Positions 1 to 8,337 of a DNA stretch of 64,000 bases are shown here, piece after piece. The translations under genes and the position numbers were made by a program. Each line of letters starts with the position of its first letter. Positions within the stretch are counted from its first letter, which is position 1. This DNA comes from Chitinophagaceae bacterium (lineage in GTDB: Bacteria > Bacteroidota > Bacteroidia > Chitinophagales > Chitinophagaceae): NCBI GenBank assembly GCA_014379345.1, contig JACMLY010000148.1:1-64000 (forward strand). The letters run 5' to 3'. The notes beneath the pieces were generated by a model. The model saw only the letters and a list, made by a program, of their open reading frames with translations, was not told where the DNA came from and ran no database searches.

Positions 1-110
1 TAAATTGCCGTTATCTTTTATTTTTTTTTATACAATTTCAATTTTATATTAATTGTTTGTTCTATTACCCGCTTTACAACTTTCCCAATGTGTCAATCTT
101 ATTTTATGTT

Positions 111-176
111 GAATTTTGAATGTTAAATGTTGAATGAGTTTTCACTCAACATTCAAAATTTATCATTCAACATTAC
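111..176. repeat. AT-rich TTGAATGTT-type repeat cluster upstream of 5S rRNA
   Basis: Seen directly: short units related to GTTGAAT and GAATGTT occur several times in one orientation (about 111-137) and then inverted (about 139-176). ATTTTGAATGTT has an exact inverted match AACATTCAAAAT, and AATGTTGAATGA has one in TCATTCAACATT. The arms can fold into alternative hairpins just before the 5S gene. The role is unknown; it may be an interspersed intergenic repeat or part of the rRNA spacer. Confidence 0.5.
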
Positions 177-181
177 CTTTT

Positions 182-293
<112 letters not shown>

Positions 294-301
294 TTTATTT
301 T

Positions 302-334
302 AAGCCTCTTCGATTTTTCGAAGAGGCTTTTTTT
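302..334 (+). terminator. Intrinsic terminator after 5S rRNA
   Basis: Perfect 12-bp stem AAGCCTCTTCGA (302-313) with TCGAAGAGGCTT (318-329), a four-base loop, and a T run to 334. It ends the rRNA transcript. Confidence 0.92.
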
Positions 335-413
335 ATGGCCTTCGCACAGCATATCGACTTAACCGAACTAACTTACTGTCCGTTTCAATTGGTCCACAGG
401 AAATAAAAAAATC

Positions 414-1025
414 ATGGCTCACTGGATAGATCCACGCACAAAATTAACAGGACACTGCGTTGACTTGCTACCACTAACCCAAAACCATTTCGTGGAACTT
501 GAAGTAGTGGCGCATGATAAAAGAATATGGGAACATTACGTCTATGATGGAAGCAATGCCGATACTTTTAAAAATATTTTTAATTCTGCTCTTATTGACA
601 AAGAAAAAGGAAATCAATTTCCATTTGTTATTTTTCATAAACAGGTTCAAAGAATCATTGGAAGCACGAGATTTCTGGATATTCAGCTGAAACATAAGAA
701 ACTCGAAATTGGGTCAACCTGGATACATCCGGATTATTGGGCTACAGAAGTAAACTTTGAATGTAAATTATTGCTTTTGGAATTTTGTTTTCATAATTTA
801 AAGGCAGTCCGTGTTCAATTGAAAACAGATGAGAATAATCTACGATCGCGAAGAGCAATCGAAAAGATAGGTGGACGGTTCGAGGGAATTATTCGACACG
901 ATATGATCAGGGATAATCAAACAAAAAGAAACTCTGCCTGCTATAGTATTATCGATGATGAGTGGAGTAAAGTAAAATTAAAATTGATAGCTCGGTTAGA
1001 AGAGAAAAGGGTTGCACGTAAGTAA
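414..1025 (+). CDS. GNAT family N-acetyltransferase (RimJ/RimL-like)
   Basis: A 203-residue protein with the layout of RimJ/RimL-type GNAT acetyltransferases, which move an acetyl group from acetyl-CoA to an amine. The family pattern is visible in the IGSTWIHPDYW strand (residues 99-109), the helix that follows, and the NLRSRRAIEKIGGRFEGIIR segment, typical of enzymes that acetylate protein or small-molecule amines. Odd point: the acetyl-CoA pyrophosphate loop, usually WGTGVNTEAK-like in this subfamily, reads WATEVNFECK (residues 109-118), so both glycines are missing. The enzyme may be weakened or altered. The gene stands alone between the 5S unit and a convergent oxidoreductase operon. Substrate cannot be read from sequence. 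Confidence 0.82.
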   Translation: MAHWIDPRTKLTGHCVDLLPLTQNHFVELEVVAHDKRIWEHYVYDGSNADTFKNIFNSALIDKEKGNQFPFVIFHKQVQRIIGSTRFLDIQLKHKKLEIGSTWIHPDYWATEVNFECKLLLLEFCFHNLKAVRVQLKTDENNLRSRRAIEKIGGRFEGIIRHDMIRDNQTKRNSACYSIIDDEWSKVKLKLIARLEEKRVARK

Positions 1026-1162
1026 TGGTAAAAATCAATGTTGCAAAACGACGGAATCTGAAAATGTATTTTATAAAATATTTTCCTTATTCCAGCCTTC
1101 AAATTTCTTTCGTGCGTAGTGTTAACTATCGTACTCACAATTTTGGTACTTTTAACTTCCGA

Positions 1163-3316
1163 TCAGAATCCTTTTTTAGCAGAATTATAAAGAGGTTGGT
1201 CGATAAACGGTTGATTTTTTAAACGTATGCCGGTTGCCTTAAAAATGGCGTTCGCCACTGCGCCGCCTGTGGGAGGCAGTGCTGGCTCACCCAGGCCTGT
1301 CGGGTCTATGCCATTATCAATAAAATGTGCTTCTATTTCAGGAATTTCTTTCATGCGGATAAGGCGGTATTCACCAAAATTCTTTTCCCCCGGCACTCCA
1401 TCCTTAAAAGTTAATTTGCCATACATGGCATGTCCGTATCCATCAACGATCGCTCCCATTACCTGCTGGAGCGCTCCGCTTTTGTTGATGACCTCTCCGC
1501 AATCGGAAACAGCAACTATTTTTTTAACAGCAGGCTTCCCCGATATCATAACTACATCACAAACCTGCGCTACGTACGAAGCGTGAGAAAAGTAAACACT
1601 GAAACCCTGTGAAACTCCTTTTTTGGTTCCCCATCCGGATTTTTCTGCAGCTTGTTTGATTACTGTTTCCATCCTGTCAATATTATATTTAATAGCACCG
1701 ACAGAATTCATTCTTGCCTTTTGTAATAGTTCTAATCTGAATTGTACCGGATCTTTTCCAGCAGCCACAGCTACTTCATCTAAAAAACTCTGCTCTGCAT
1801 ATGCCAAAAAGTTTGTGACGGGAGCCCTCCATGGGCCAGTGGTGATGGGGGATATATGTTCAACGGAATCAATCAAAAGATTTTCAACCGCACCCGAAGG
1901 AAAGTTGTCTTCCCGTGTGGAGTTATTCACATTGATCCCTACACCCCTGAGTTTATAACCAACCATATTTCCCTTTTCGTCCAACGCAGCTTCAAACCGG
2001 TAACGTACTGCCGGACGGTAACTGCCACCCATCATATCATCTTCACGCGACCAGATTACTTTGACCGGTTTTTTAATGATACTGGATAATTCAGCAGCTT
2101 CCACTACATAATCGAATTTGAGACGCCTTCCAAAACCTCCACCCAGACGGGTGATCGTTACCGTTATTTTATCTTCAGGAATATTTAAAAGTTTTGCGGT
2201 AGCCGTCCGGGCACTGGCGGGTGTTTGAGTCGGTCCTACCAGTTCTACTCCATCTGCGCGTACGTCGGCAAAAAAGTTCATCGGCTCCATCGGATTATGC
2301 GGAATGAATGGACACTGGTATTCACTCTTAACAATTTTAGCTGCATTCTTAAATGCAGTTTCCACATCGCCGTCCTTTCTGCGAACTTTTGCCTGGTCGC
2401 TATTTAACAGTGAAACGAATAATCGGTCGTGGTCTGAGGTGCTTTCTATATTCCCGTCTTTTTCATATTCAATTTTTACCGCTTTCCTGGCCTTCATGAT
2501 TTCCCAGGTGGATTTGCCAACTATAGCAACATTGTTTTTGAATGTGACCACATCGATAATACCGGGCATAGCTTTGGCGGCAGAAGCATCCACAGATTTA
2601 ATCTTTGTGCCAAAAGCAGTAGGACGTTGGATCATGGCTAATACCATTCCCTCCCGGTAAAAATCCAAACCAAAAATTCCTTTGCCTGTAATGATCTTTT
2701 TATTTTCAACATTGCGAACTGAGCTACCGATAATTTTAAAATCTTTCCGGCTCTTAAGAGGAACTTCTGCAGGTACAGCTATTTTAGAAGCTTCGTCAGC
2801 AAGCTCGCCATAACCGAGTTTATTTCCTGATTTGGCATGTAATACAAAACCGTTGCTGGCGGTGCATTCCGAGGGCTCCACCTTCCAACGGTTGGCAGCA
2901 GCAGCCATTAATAAATACCTCGCTGTAGCACCGGCGGTCCTTAATCTTTTCCAGGAGTGTGGAATTGCACCGCTACCACCCGTCAACTGGCGCTCAAATT
3001 TTTGCGTATCCAGGGGCGCCTGCACCACTTTCACTTTGGTCCAGTCTGCATCCAGTTCCTCAGCCACTATCATGGGAAAGGAAGTCATGATGTTCTGTCC
3101 CAGCTCAGGATTGGGTGAAAAAATAGTGATTGTTCCGTCTGTAGCTATTGACAGGTAACTATTAATACCCAGTTCACCTATAAAGTTTGCTTTGGTCATA
3201 ACCGCCGGAATTTCTGCTTCAGCACTGAACCAGCTAAACCTAAGTAGCAAACCGCCGCCGGTCATCGATGTGATTTTTATAAAATCTCTCCTGCTATTTT
3301 TATTTAATGTTGTCAT
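1163..3316 (-). CDS. Molybdopterin-binding subunit of xanthine-dehydrogenase-family oxidoreductase (IorB-like)
   Basis: A 717-residue large subunit of the molybdenum hydroxylase family, closest in layout to the beta subunit of isoquinoline 1-oxidoreductase and related aldehyde dehydrogenases. The start is placed at 3316, which gives an N-terminus with the twin-arginine motif SRRDFIKITS and a hydrophobic stretch, so export by Tat to the periplasm is likely; an upstream in-frame ATG at 3418 would overlap the partner gene. Family signatures include GGGFGRR (typical of the cofactor pocket), the GPWRAP segment, and GLGEPALPP near the C-terminus with the conserved glutamate. It lies four bases downstream of the 2Fe-2S subunit in one operon. 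The substrate is unknown. No cofactor-insertion gene (XdhC type) or cytochrome c partner is adjacent. Confidence 0.88.
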   Translation of the reverse strand: MTTLNKNSRRDFIKITSMTGGGLLLRFSWFSAEAEIPAVMTKANFIGELGINSYLSIATDGTITIFSPNPELGQNIMTSFPMIVAEELDADWTKVKVVQAPLDTQKFERQLTGGSGAIPHSWKRLRTAGATARYLLMAAAANRWKVEPSECTASNGFVLHAKSGNKLGYGELADEASKIAVPAEVPLKSRKDFKIIGSSVRNVENKKIITGKGIFGLDFYREGMVLAMIQRPTAFGTKIKSVDASAAKAMPGIIDVVTFKNNVAIVGKSTWEIMKARKAVKIEYEKDGNIESTSDHDRLFVSLLNSDQAKVRRKDGDVETAFKNAAKIVKSEYQCPFIPHNPMEPMNFFADVRADGVELVGPTQTPASARTATAKLLNIPEDKITVTITRLGGGFGRRLKFDYVVEAAELSSIIKKPVKVIWSREDDMMGGSYRPAVRYRFEAALDEKGNMVGYKLRGVGINVNNSTREDNFPSGAVENLLIDSVEHISPITTGPWRAPVTNFLAYAEQSFLDEVAVAAGKDPVQFRLELLQKARMNSVGAIKYNIDRMETVIKQAAEKSGWGTKKGVSQGFSVYFSHASYVAQVCDVVMISGKPAVKKIVAVSDCGEVINKSGALQQVMGAIVDGYGHAMYGKLTFKDGVPGEKNFGEYRLIRMKEIPEIEAHFIDNGIDPTGLGEPALPPTGGAVANAIFKATGIRLKNQPFIDQPLYNSAKKGF

Positions 3317-3320
3317 AGTG

Positions 3321-3779
3321 CTAGATTTTTTTGGCGGCTGATAACACGGCTTCACGAATGCGATGATATGCACCGCACCGGCAAATATTTCCATGCATTG
3401 CATTGTCGATTTCTTCAACCGTAGGTTTGGGCGTTCGTTTTAATAATGCAGCGGCTGTCATGATCTGACCCGCCTGGCAATAACCACATTGAGGTACATC
3501 CACTTCGTCCCAGGCAATTTGCAAAGGATGGTCTCCGTTTTCTGACAAGCCCTCAATCGTTGTAATTTTTGATGTCTTGACTGCCGAAATGGGCAACACA
3601 CAGGATCTGACGGCATTTCCTTCAAAAAGAATTGTACATGCTCCGCATTGTGCAATTCCGCAACCGAACTTCGTGCCAACCAAACCAAGATGATCCCTAA
3701 GGACCCACAAAACCGGCGTGTCGGCTGCAACATCAGCCCGGTATTCCTTTCCATTTATCTGAAGGGTGAACATAGCCAT
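3321..3779 (-). CDS. (2Fe-2S)-binding subunit of molybdenum hydroxylase (IorA-like)
   Basis: A 152-residue small subunit carrying two [2Fe-2S] clusters. The N-terminal plant-type ferredoxin cluster is seen in GCGIAQCGACTI with a fourth cysteine in AVRSC. The C-terminal cluster is seen in QCGYCQAGQ and NICRCGAYHRI. It takes electrons from the molybdopterin site in the downstream subunit. It has no signal peptide, so it would be carried out of the cell with its Tat-signal-bearing partner, as in known two-subunit enzymes of this type. First gene of a two-gene operon. The separate FAD subunit of classical xanthine dehydrogenases is absent, which fits the IorAB type. Confidence 0.92.
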   Translation of the reverse strand: MAMFTLQINGKEYRADVAADTPVLWVLRDHLGLVGTKFGCGIAQCGACTILFEGNAVRSCVLPISAVKTSKITTIEGLSENGDHPLQIAWDEVDVPQCGYCQAGQIMTAAALLKRTPKPTVEEIDNAMHGNICRCGAYHRIREAVLSAAKKI

Positions 3780-3925
3780 CGGGAGTTGTTTTGATTCTTA
3801 GTTTGAAGTTAGGCAAAAGCGATTATTTTTTAAAAAGCAATTCAATCAATCTTTGCTATTAAACATTTAATTACATAATAGAATTAAGGCTTCCTTTATA
3901 CCTCAGTACGTACACTGACAGTGCT

Positions 3926-3933
3926 TATATTTG
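3926..3933 (+). promoter_or_regulatory. Possible -7 box for the P1 peptidase gene
   Basis: TATATTTG matches the Bacteroidota -7 consensus TAnnTTTG and lies about 48 bases before the chosen start. No TTG was found at the expected -33 distance, so support is partial. Confidence 0.35.
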
Positions 3934-3981
3934 GGCAACCCTACAGAGATCGGAAATTATGACGCCAATAAACATTTAATT

Positions 3982-5145
3982 ATGAAACAAATTTCAATAA
4001 CCTTGTGCCTGATTATTTTTCAGATTTTTATCTACGGGCAAAAGCCCAGAGCAAGGGATATTGGAATTCCGTTTGAAGGCCTTACAGGAAAGTATAATGC
4101 AATAACAGATGTGAAAGGCGTTGAAGTCGGCTATAGCACGATTATTTCAGGACTAGGAAAGAACGTTTTAGGAAAGGGTCCGGTTAGAACTGGTGTTACC
4201 GCCATTTTACCAAGAAGCAGAAATAACAACCCGGTGTATGCAAATTGGTATTCATTAAATGGCAATGGAGAAATGACCGGTACAACCTGGATCACCGAAT
4301 CCGGATTCCTGGAAACGCCCATCATGATCACCAATACAAACAGCGTGGGTATTGTTCGGGATGCTGTTCTAAAATGGTTTGTTGAAAAGCATTGGTACAA
4401 AGAAAACTGGTGGTACACGTACCCCGTAGTAGCTGAAACATATGATGGGTTTCTGAATGATATTTATGGTTTTCATGTTAAAGAAAGCAATGCCTACGAG
4501 GCCTTGAATAGTGCATCGACAGGAAAAATAAGAGAAGGAAACGTTGGTGGTGGCACAGGAATGATGTGCCTGGGTTTTAAAGGGGGAACGGGAACTTCAT
4601 CCAGAATCGTGGAAATAAAAGATTCAACCTACACAATTGGCGTTTTAGTTCAATCAAATTTTGGAGCTAAGAAAAATCTCACAATTGCAGGAGTTCCTGT
4701 TGGCAAAGAATTACGCGACACCCTGAACTATGAACTAACCGCCTCTCCAATGTCTTTCAAACAAGAAGGTGAAGGGTCAATCATCGTCGTTGTTGCAACC
4801 GACGCTCCTTTACTACCTCACCAGTTAAAGAGAATTGCAGCGAGGGTTCCGATCGGTATAGGCAATGTAGGCGGTCGTGGTGAAAATGGTTCGGGCGACA
4901 TTTTTATCGCATTTTCAACTGGGAATGTATCCGCATTTCAAAGACAGAATTTTTCTAAGATAGATCAGCTACCGAATGACTTAATTAATCCATTGTTTGA
5001 AGCGACTGTACAAGCTGTTGAAGAAGCGATTATCAATGCTATGGTGGCCGCCGAAACCATGGAAGGGATCAATGGAAATAAAGCGCATGCATTGCCCCAC
5101 AATCTTGTTGTTGAACTCTTAAAAAAATACAAACGGATAAAATAA
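3982..5145 (+). CDS. Secreted P1 family (DmpA-type) aminopeptidase
   Basis: A 387-residue member of peptidase family S58/P1 (DmpA, L-aminopeptidase D-Ala-esterase/amidase and beta-peptidyl aminopeptidases). These Ntn-fold enzymes activate by cutting themselves just before a nucleophilic serine. The likely nucleophile here is Ser266 in EGEGSIIVVVATDAPL. Other family blocks are GVEVGYST, NVGGGTGMMC and VGGRGENGSGD. The start at 3982 is preferred because it gives a clean signal peptide (MKQISITLCLIIFQIFIYG) and dispenses with a 17-residue polar leader from an upstream ATG at 3931. Probably periplasmic. It is divergent from the molybdenum hydroxylase operon. Substrate (D-amino acid, beta-peptide or plain dipeptide) cannot be told. 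Confidence 0.88.
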   Translation: MKQISITLCLIIFQIFIYGQKPRARDIGIPFEGLTGKYNAITDVKGVEVGYSTIISGLGKNVLGKGPVRTGVTAILPRSRNNNPVYANWYSLNGNGEMTGTTWITESGFLETPIMITNTNSVGIVRDAVLKWFVEKHWYKENWWYTYPVVAETYDGFLNDIYGFHVKESNAYEALNSASTGKIREGNVGGGTGMMCLGFKGGTGTSSRIVEIKDSTYTIGVLVQSNFGAKKNLTIAGVPVGKELRDTLNYELTASPMSFKQEGEGSIIVVVATDAPLLPHQLKRIAARVPIGIGNVGGRGENGSGDIFIAFSTGNVSAFQRQNFSKIDQLPNDLINPLFEATVQAVEEAIINAMVAAETMEGINGNKAHALPHNLVVELLKKYKRIK

Positions 5146-5199
5146 GTTCGCGCATGTATAGCATGCAATCATCGTCATTAACCAATAAAAAATTCAATC

Positions 5200-5643
5200 A
5201 TGGCAAGAACAAACACTTATCTCAATTTTGCCCGCAATACGGAAGAAGCGTTCAATTTTTACAAATCCATTTTTGGTGGAGACTTTACCGGCAATGGTAT
5301 ATCCAGGTTTAGCGATATTCCTCCATCGGATGATATGCCTCCTCTTGCGGAAGAAGATAAAAATTTAGTGATGCATGTTGAACTTCCGATTGTCGGCGGG
5401 CATGTTTTAATGGGAACAGACGCCCCCGAAACCATGGGCTTTACCGTTAATTTTGGGAACAATGTTCACATAAGCCTTGAACCCGACACAAAAGCGGAAA
5501 CCAAAAAACTGTTTGACGCATTATCTGCTGGCGGCAAAGTAACCATGGAACTTCAGGATATGTTCTGGGGCGCCTACTTTGGAAGCTGCACGGATAAATT
5601 TGGGGTGCAATGGATGTTTAATTGTCAGCAGCAATCCTCATAA
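5200..5643 (+). CDS. VOC / PhnB-like glyoxalase-fold protein
   Basis: A 147-residue protein of the vicinal-oxygen-chelate superfamily, PhnB/DUF1338-like branch. The family shows as the N-terminal NTEEAFNFYKSIFGGDF block, the central HVELPIVGGHVLMGTDAP strands and the C-terminal WGAYFGSCTDKFGVQWMFN block. Such proteins are usually single-domain dimers of unknown substrate. It has its own start 54 bases after the peptidase gene and may be read through from it. It is one of three intact glyoxalase-fold genes in the first 21 kb, with a fourth broken copy. Confidence 0.85.
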   Translation: MARTNTYLNFARNTEEAFNFYKSIFGGDFTGNGISRFSDIPPSDDMPPLAEEDKNLVMHVELPIVGGHVLMGTDAPETMGFTVNFGNNVHISLEPDTKAETKKLFDALSAGGKVTMELQDMFWGAYFGSCTDKFGVQWMFNCQQQSS

Positions 5644-5650
5644 AGTTAGC

Positions 5651-5686
5651 CACGGATTTCACGAATTAACACGGATTAAATTCGTG
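5651..5686. repeat. CACGGATT/CACGAATT intergenic repeat with hairpin
   Basis: The stretch holds CACGGATT, CACGAATT, CACGGATT and the inverted AATTCGTG in a row. CACGAATT (5660-5667) and AATTCGTG (5679-5686) form a perfect 8-bp stem. Similar CACGGATT/CACGAATT elements are, to my knowledge, common interspersed repeats in bacterial intergenic DNA. It sits between an intact gene and a gene stub. Confidence 0.5.
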
Positions 5687-5848
5687 CCCAATTGAGGTTT
5701 ATACTGGGTCTTTTAATATAAATTAATGACACCTTATCTTTTTACTTACACTTCACGGGCAAAATATTTTCACATTATAAAATATTTCGCAAAGAACGAA
5801 TTCTCCATTTATATTGCAATGATGAAAGCCGACGAAAATCTGTTGCGC

Positions 5849-6024
5849 TATGCTAGGGCACACCTGGAGACAGTGGTGACCTACAAAATGATCTGCAAGG
5901 ATACGGTGGAAGAAAAAATCACTCAATTACAACAATGAAAAAAATAGCTAATGAGCTGGTTACTGAAGACGCCGGCTTTATAAAGAAGCTGAAAAAGGAG
6001 GATATTGAATTTTTGTTTAGTTAA
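5849..6024 (+). pseudogene. C-terminal stub of a SNF2-family DEAD/DEAH helicase
   Basis: Translation in one frame gives ARAHLETVVTYKMICKDTVEEKITQLQQ, a stop at 5936-5938, then KKIANELVTEDAGFIKKLKKEDIEFLFS and a stop at 6022-6024. This matches the end of bacterial SNF2 helicases: the motif VI region (RAHRIGQ...), then the YKMI.KDTVEEKI.xLQ.RK stretch, and the TEDAGF..xLTKEDI.FLF tail. Motif VI is damaged (RAHLETV replaces RAHRIGQ), and the stop sits where family members have arginine, so a CGA-to-TGA change is likely. Nothing of the roughly 900-residue upstream part is present. It is a deletion remnant, ten bases before the decarboxylase pseudogene. Confidence 0.8.
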
Positions 6025-6033
6025 AAAGAAACT

Positions 6034-7520
6034 ATGGCGAACCATCGAAAGATACCCATCGACATGGGTAAAGAAGAGTTCAGTGCAATCGGTCATCAAT
6101 TAATTGAAAGGATTGCCGACTTCATCGATACAATTCATGCAAAACCAGTTACAACCGGTGAGTCTCCAAAACAAATACAAAAATTATTAAGACCCAGGCC
6201 CTTGCCCGAAACCGGCGCTTCTGCAGCGGAATTGCTATCGCAGGCTTCCGATTTATTATTCAACCATTCCTTATTGAATGGTCACCCAAAGTTTTTCGGG
6301 TATATCACTTCATCTGCTGCTCCGATCGGCGCGCTTGCAGATTTGTTGGCAGCCTCCGTGAATCCAAATGTTGGCGCGAATATTTTAAGCCCGATGGCCA
6401 CCGAAATTGAAAAGCAAACGGTGAAATGGCTGGCCGAATTCATCGGCCTGTCATCAAGCTTCGGCGGGATACTCGTAAGCGGAGGGAATATGGCAAATTT
6501 CACCGCCTTTAGAGCTGCAATAACAGCCAGAGGCCCGAAAAATATTAAAGAAGATGGTATTGCCAGTACGGGGTCCAAACTGGTTGTCTATTGTTCAAAG
6601 ACCACCCATATATGGATCGAAAAAGCGGCTATATTGTTCGGACTGGTTCAAAGTCCATTCGCTGGATACAAACGGACGCAGCAAACAAAATGGATAATGC
6701 CATACTGGAGAAGACAGTACTCAGCGATATTGAGCAAGGCAACAAACCCATCATGGTAATAGGAACTGCCGGCGATGTGAGCACCGGCGTGGTGGATGAA
6801 CTTAAAGGAATAGCAGCAGTATGCAAAGCATTTAACTTATGGTTTCATATCGATGGAGCATATGGGGCGCCTGCTGCAATAATGCCGGACCTCAAAAACA
6901 TTTTTCAGGGCATCACCGAAGCCGATTCCATCGCACTTGATCCGCATAAATGGTTGTACAGTCCACTTGAAGCGGGATGTACTTTAGTAAAGGATCCAAA
7001 ACATCTGACCGATACCTATAGCACTCATCCTGATTATTATAATTTCGATGCGCAGGATGAAGAACAGGTGCAGAATTATTACGAATACGGCTTTCAGAAT
7101 TCGCGAGGATTTCGTGCATTAAAAGTGTGGCTTGCCTTACAACAGGTGGGCAGAACCGGGTATATCGAGATGATTGGTCAGGATATAGAACTTGCAAAAT
7201 TATTATTTGCTCTGGCGAACGCTCATCCTGAGTTGGAAGGAATTACACAAAGTTTGAGCATTACTACCTTCAGATATGTTCCTGTTGATCTCTCAACAGA
7301 TGCTGTAACAAGAGAAGCGTATCTCAATAAACTTAATAAGGATTTGCTTGATGAATTACAGGCAGGGGGTGAAGTATTTTTATCAAATGCGATCGTGCAT
7401 GAAAAATATTGTTTGAGGGTCTGTATTGTAAACTTCAGGACTTCGGAGAAGGACATTGACGAGATGGTTGATATAATCGTTACGCGAGGGAGAGACATGG
7501 ATAAGAGATTGCGGCAATGA
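6034..7520 (+). pseudogene. PLP-dependent group II (aromatic-L-amino-acid-type) decarboxylase, frameshifted
   Basis: Two overlapping frames together make one group II pyridoxal-phosphate decarboxylase of about 495 residues. The first frame (6034 to about 6646) holds the N-terminal part through VSGGNMANFTAFRAAI and KTTHIWIEKAAILFGL. The second (about 6647 to 7520) continues with GSKSIRWIQTDAANKMD, the cofactor-aspartate block WFHIDGAYG and the PLP-lysine block DPHKWLYSP (lysine at about residue 306 after repair). The break is near 6645: CTGGTTCA where CTGGGTTCA would restore the frame, so a single G has been lost from a short G run. All catalytic residues survive on either side. A sequencing error or very recent mutation is as likely as old decay. 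Intact, it would decarboxylate an aromatic amino acid or similar. Confidence 0.85.
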
Positions 7521-7642
7521 TATGAGGATTGAGAATATGAGGCAGGAGGCGTAATACACAAACAGGTGAGTTTATCAGTTGACAAGGACGAGGCAGAATG
7601 ATGTAAACGAAGCGGGATGTTGTCATTAACAGGTCAATTTAT

Positions 7643-8197
7643 ATGTCTACAGAAAAGCAAAAAATGTTGCGAGGTGATTTATACATCTCATCCGATCATG
7701 AGTTGGTAACTGACAGGCAAAGAGCAAGAGGCCTGTTTAAGCAATTCAATGATTCCGGCGACAATCAGCAATCATTAAGACAGCAGCTTTTAAGAGAACT
7801 AATACCATCACAAGGGGAAGGCTTATGGATTGAACCTCCTTTTTTTTGTGATTACGGAAGCAACATAATTGTCGGAGACAGGGTTTTTTTAAATTTTAAT
7901 TGTGTGATCCTGGATGTAATGAGGGTATCTATCGGCAGCAACGTGTTGTTTGGTCCCTCTGTTCAAATCTATACAGCCATGCATCCCATAAACTGGCAGG
8001 AAAGGGCGGAAGGCTCCGAATTTGCTAAGCCAGTAACGATTGGGTCAGATGTGTGGATTGGGGGAGGGGTGATTATTTGCCCCGGGGTTACGATTGGATA
8101 CCGTTCCGTGATTGGAGCAGGCAGCGTGGTAACCAGGAATATACCTGACGATGTGGTTGCAGCAGGAAACCCCTGCAGGGTTTTAAAAAACCTTTAA
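7643..8197 (+). CDS. Sugar O-acetyltransferase, maltose acetyltransferase (Maa/NodL) type
   Basis: A 184-residue acetyl-CoA-dependent O-acetyltransferase. The N-terminal Maa domain appears as MLRGDLYISSDHELVTDRQRA. It is followed by a left-handed beta-helix of hexapeptide repeats with the active-site histidine in YTAMHPI and the family blocks WIEPPFFCDYG and IGSDVWIGGGVIICPGVTIG. It ends with AAGNPCRVLK. Full length for the family. It probably acetylates the 6-OH of a sugar or thiogalactoside in the cytoplasm. It stands alone between the decarboxylase pseudogene and a convergent serine hydrolase gene. Confidence 0.92.
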   Translation: MSTEKQKMLRGDLYISSDHELVTDRQRARGLFKQFNDSGDNQQSLRQQLLRELIPSQGEGLWIEPPFFCDYGSNIIVGDRVFLNFNCVILDVMRVSIGSNVLFGPSVQIYTAMHPINWQERAEGSEFAKPVTIGSDVWIGGGVIICPGVTIGYRSVIGAGSVVTRNIPDDVVAAGNPCRVLKNL

Positions 8198-8337
8198 CTA
8201 ATGATGAGAGTTGCCAGATACGTTCTTACATTGCCATTTATGACGCGCAGTAAAAATATGGCTGGTTCCGCGACAAACCTGTAGTGTACCGTCAGTTTGG
8301 TATTCTTACGAGCAACACCAATTCCGTAGAATTACAA

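Noticed and set aside
941-1222. Short frames on both strands after the acetyltransferase gene
   Set aside because: They overlap real genes or AT-rich spacer, lack family-like residues and have no promoter.
5726-5848. N-terminal part of the 70-codon frame before the helicase stub
   Set aside because: It does not match helicase sequence and is probably random open frame upstream of the remnant.
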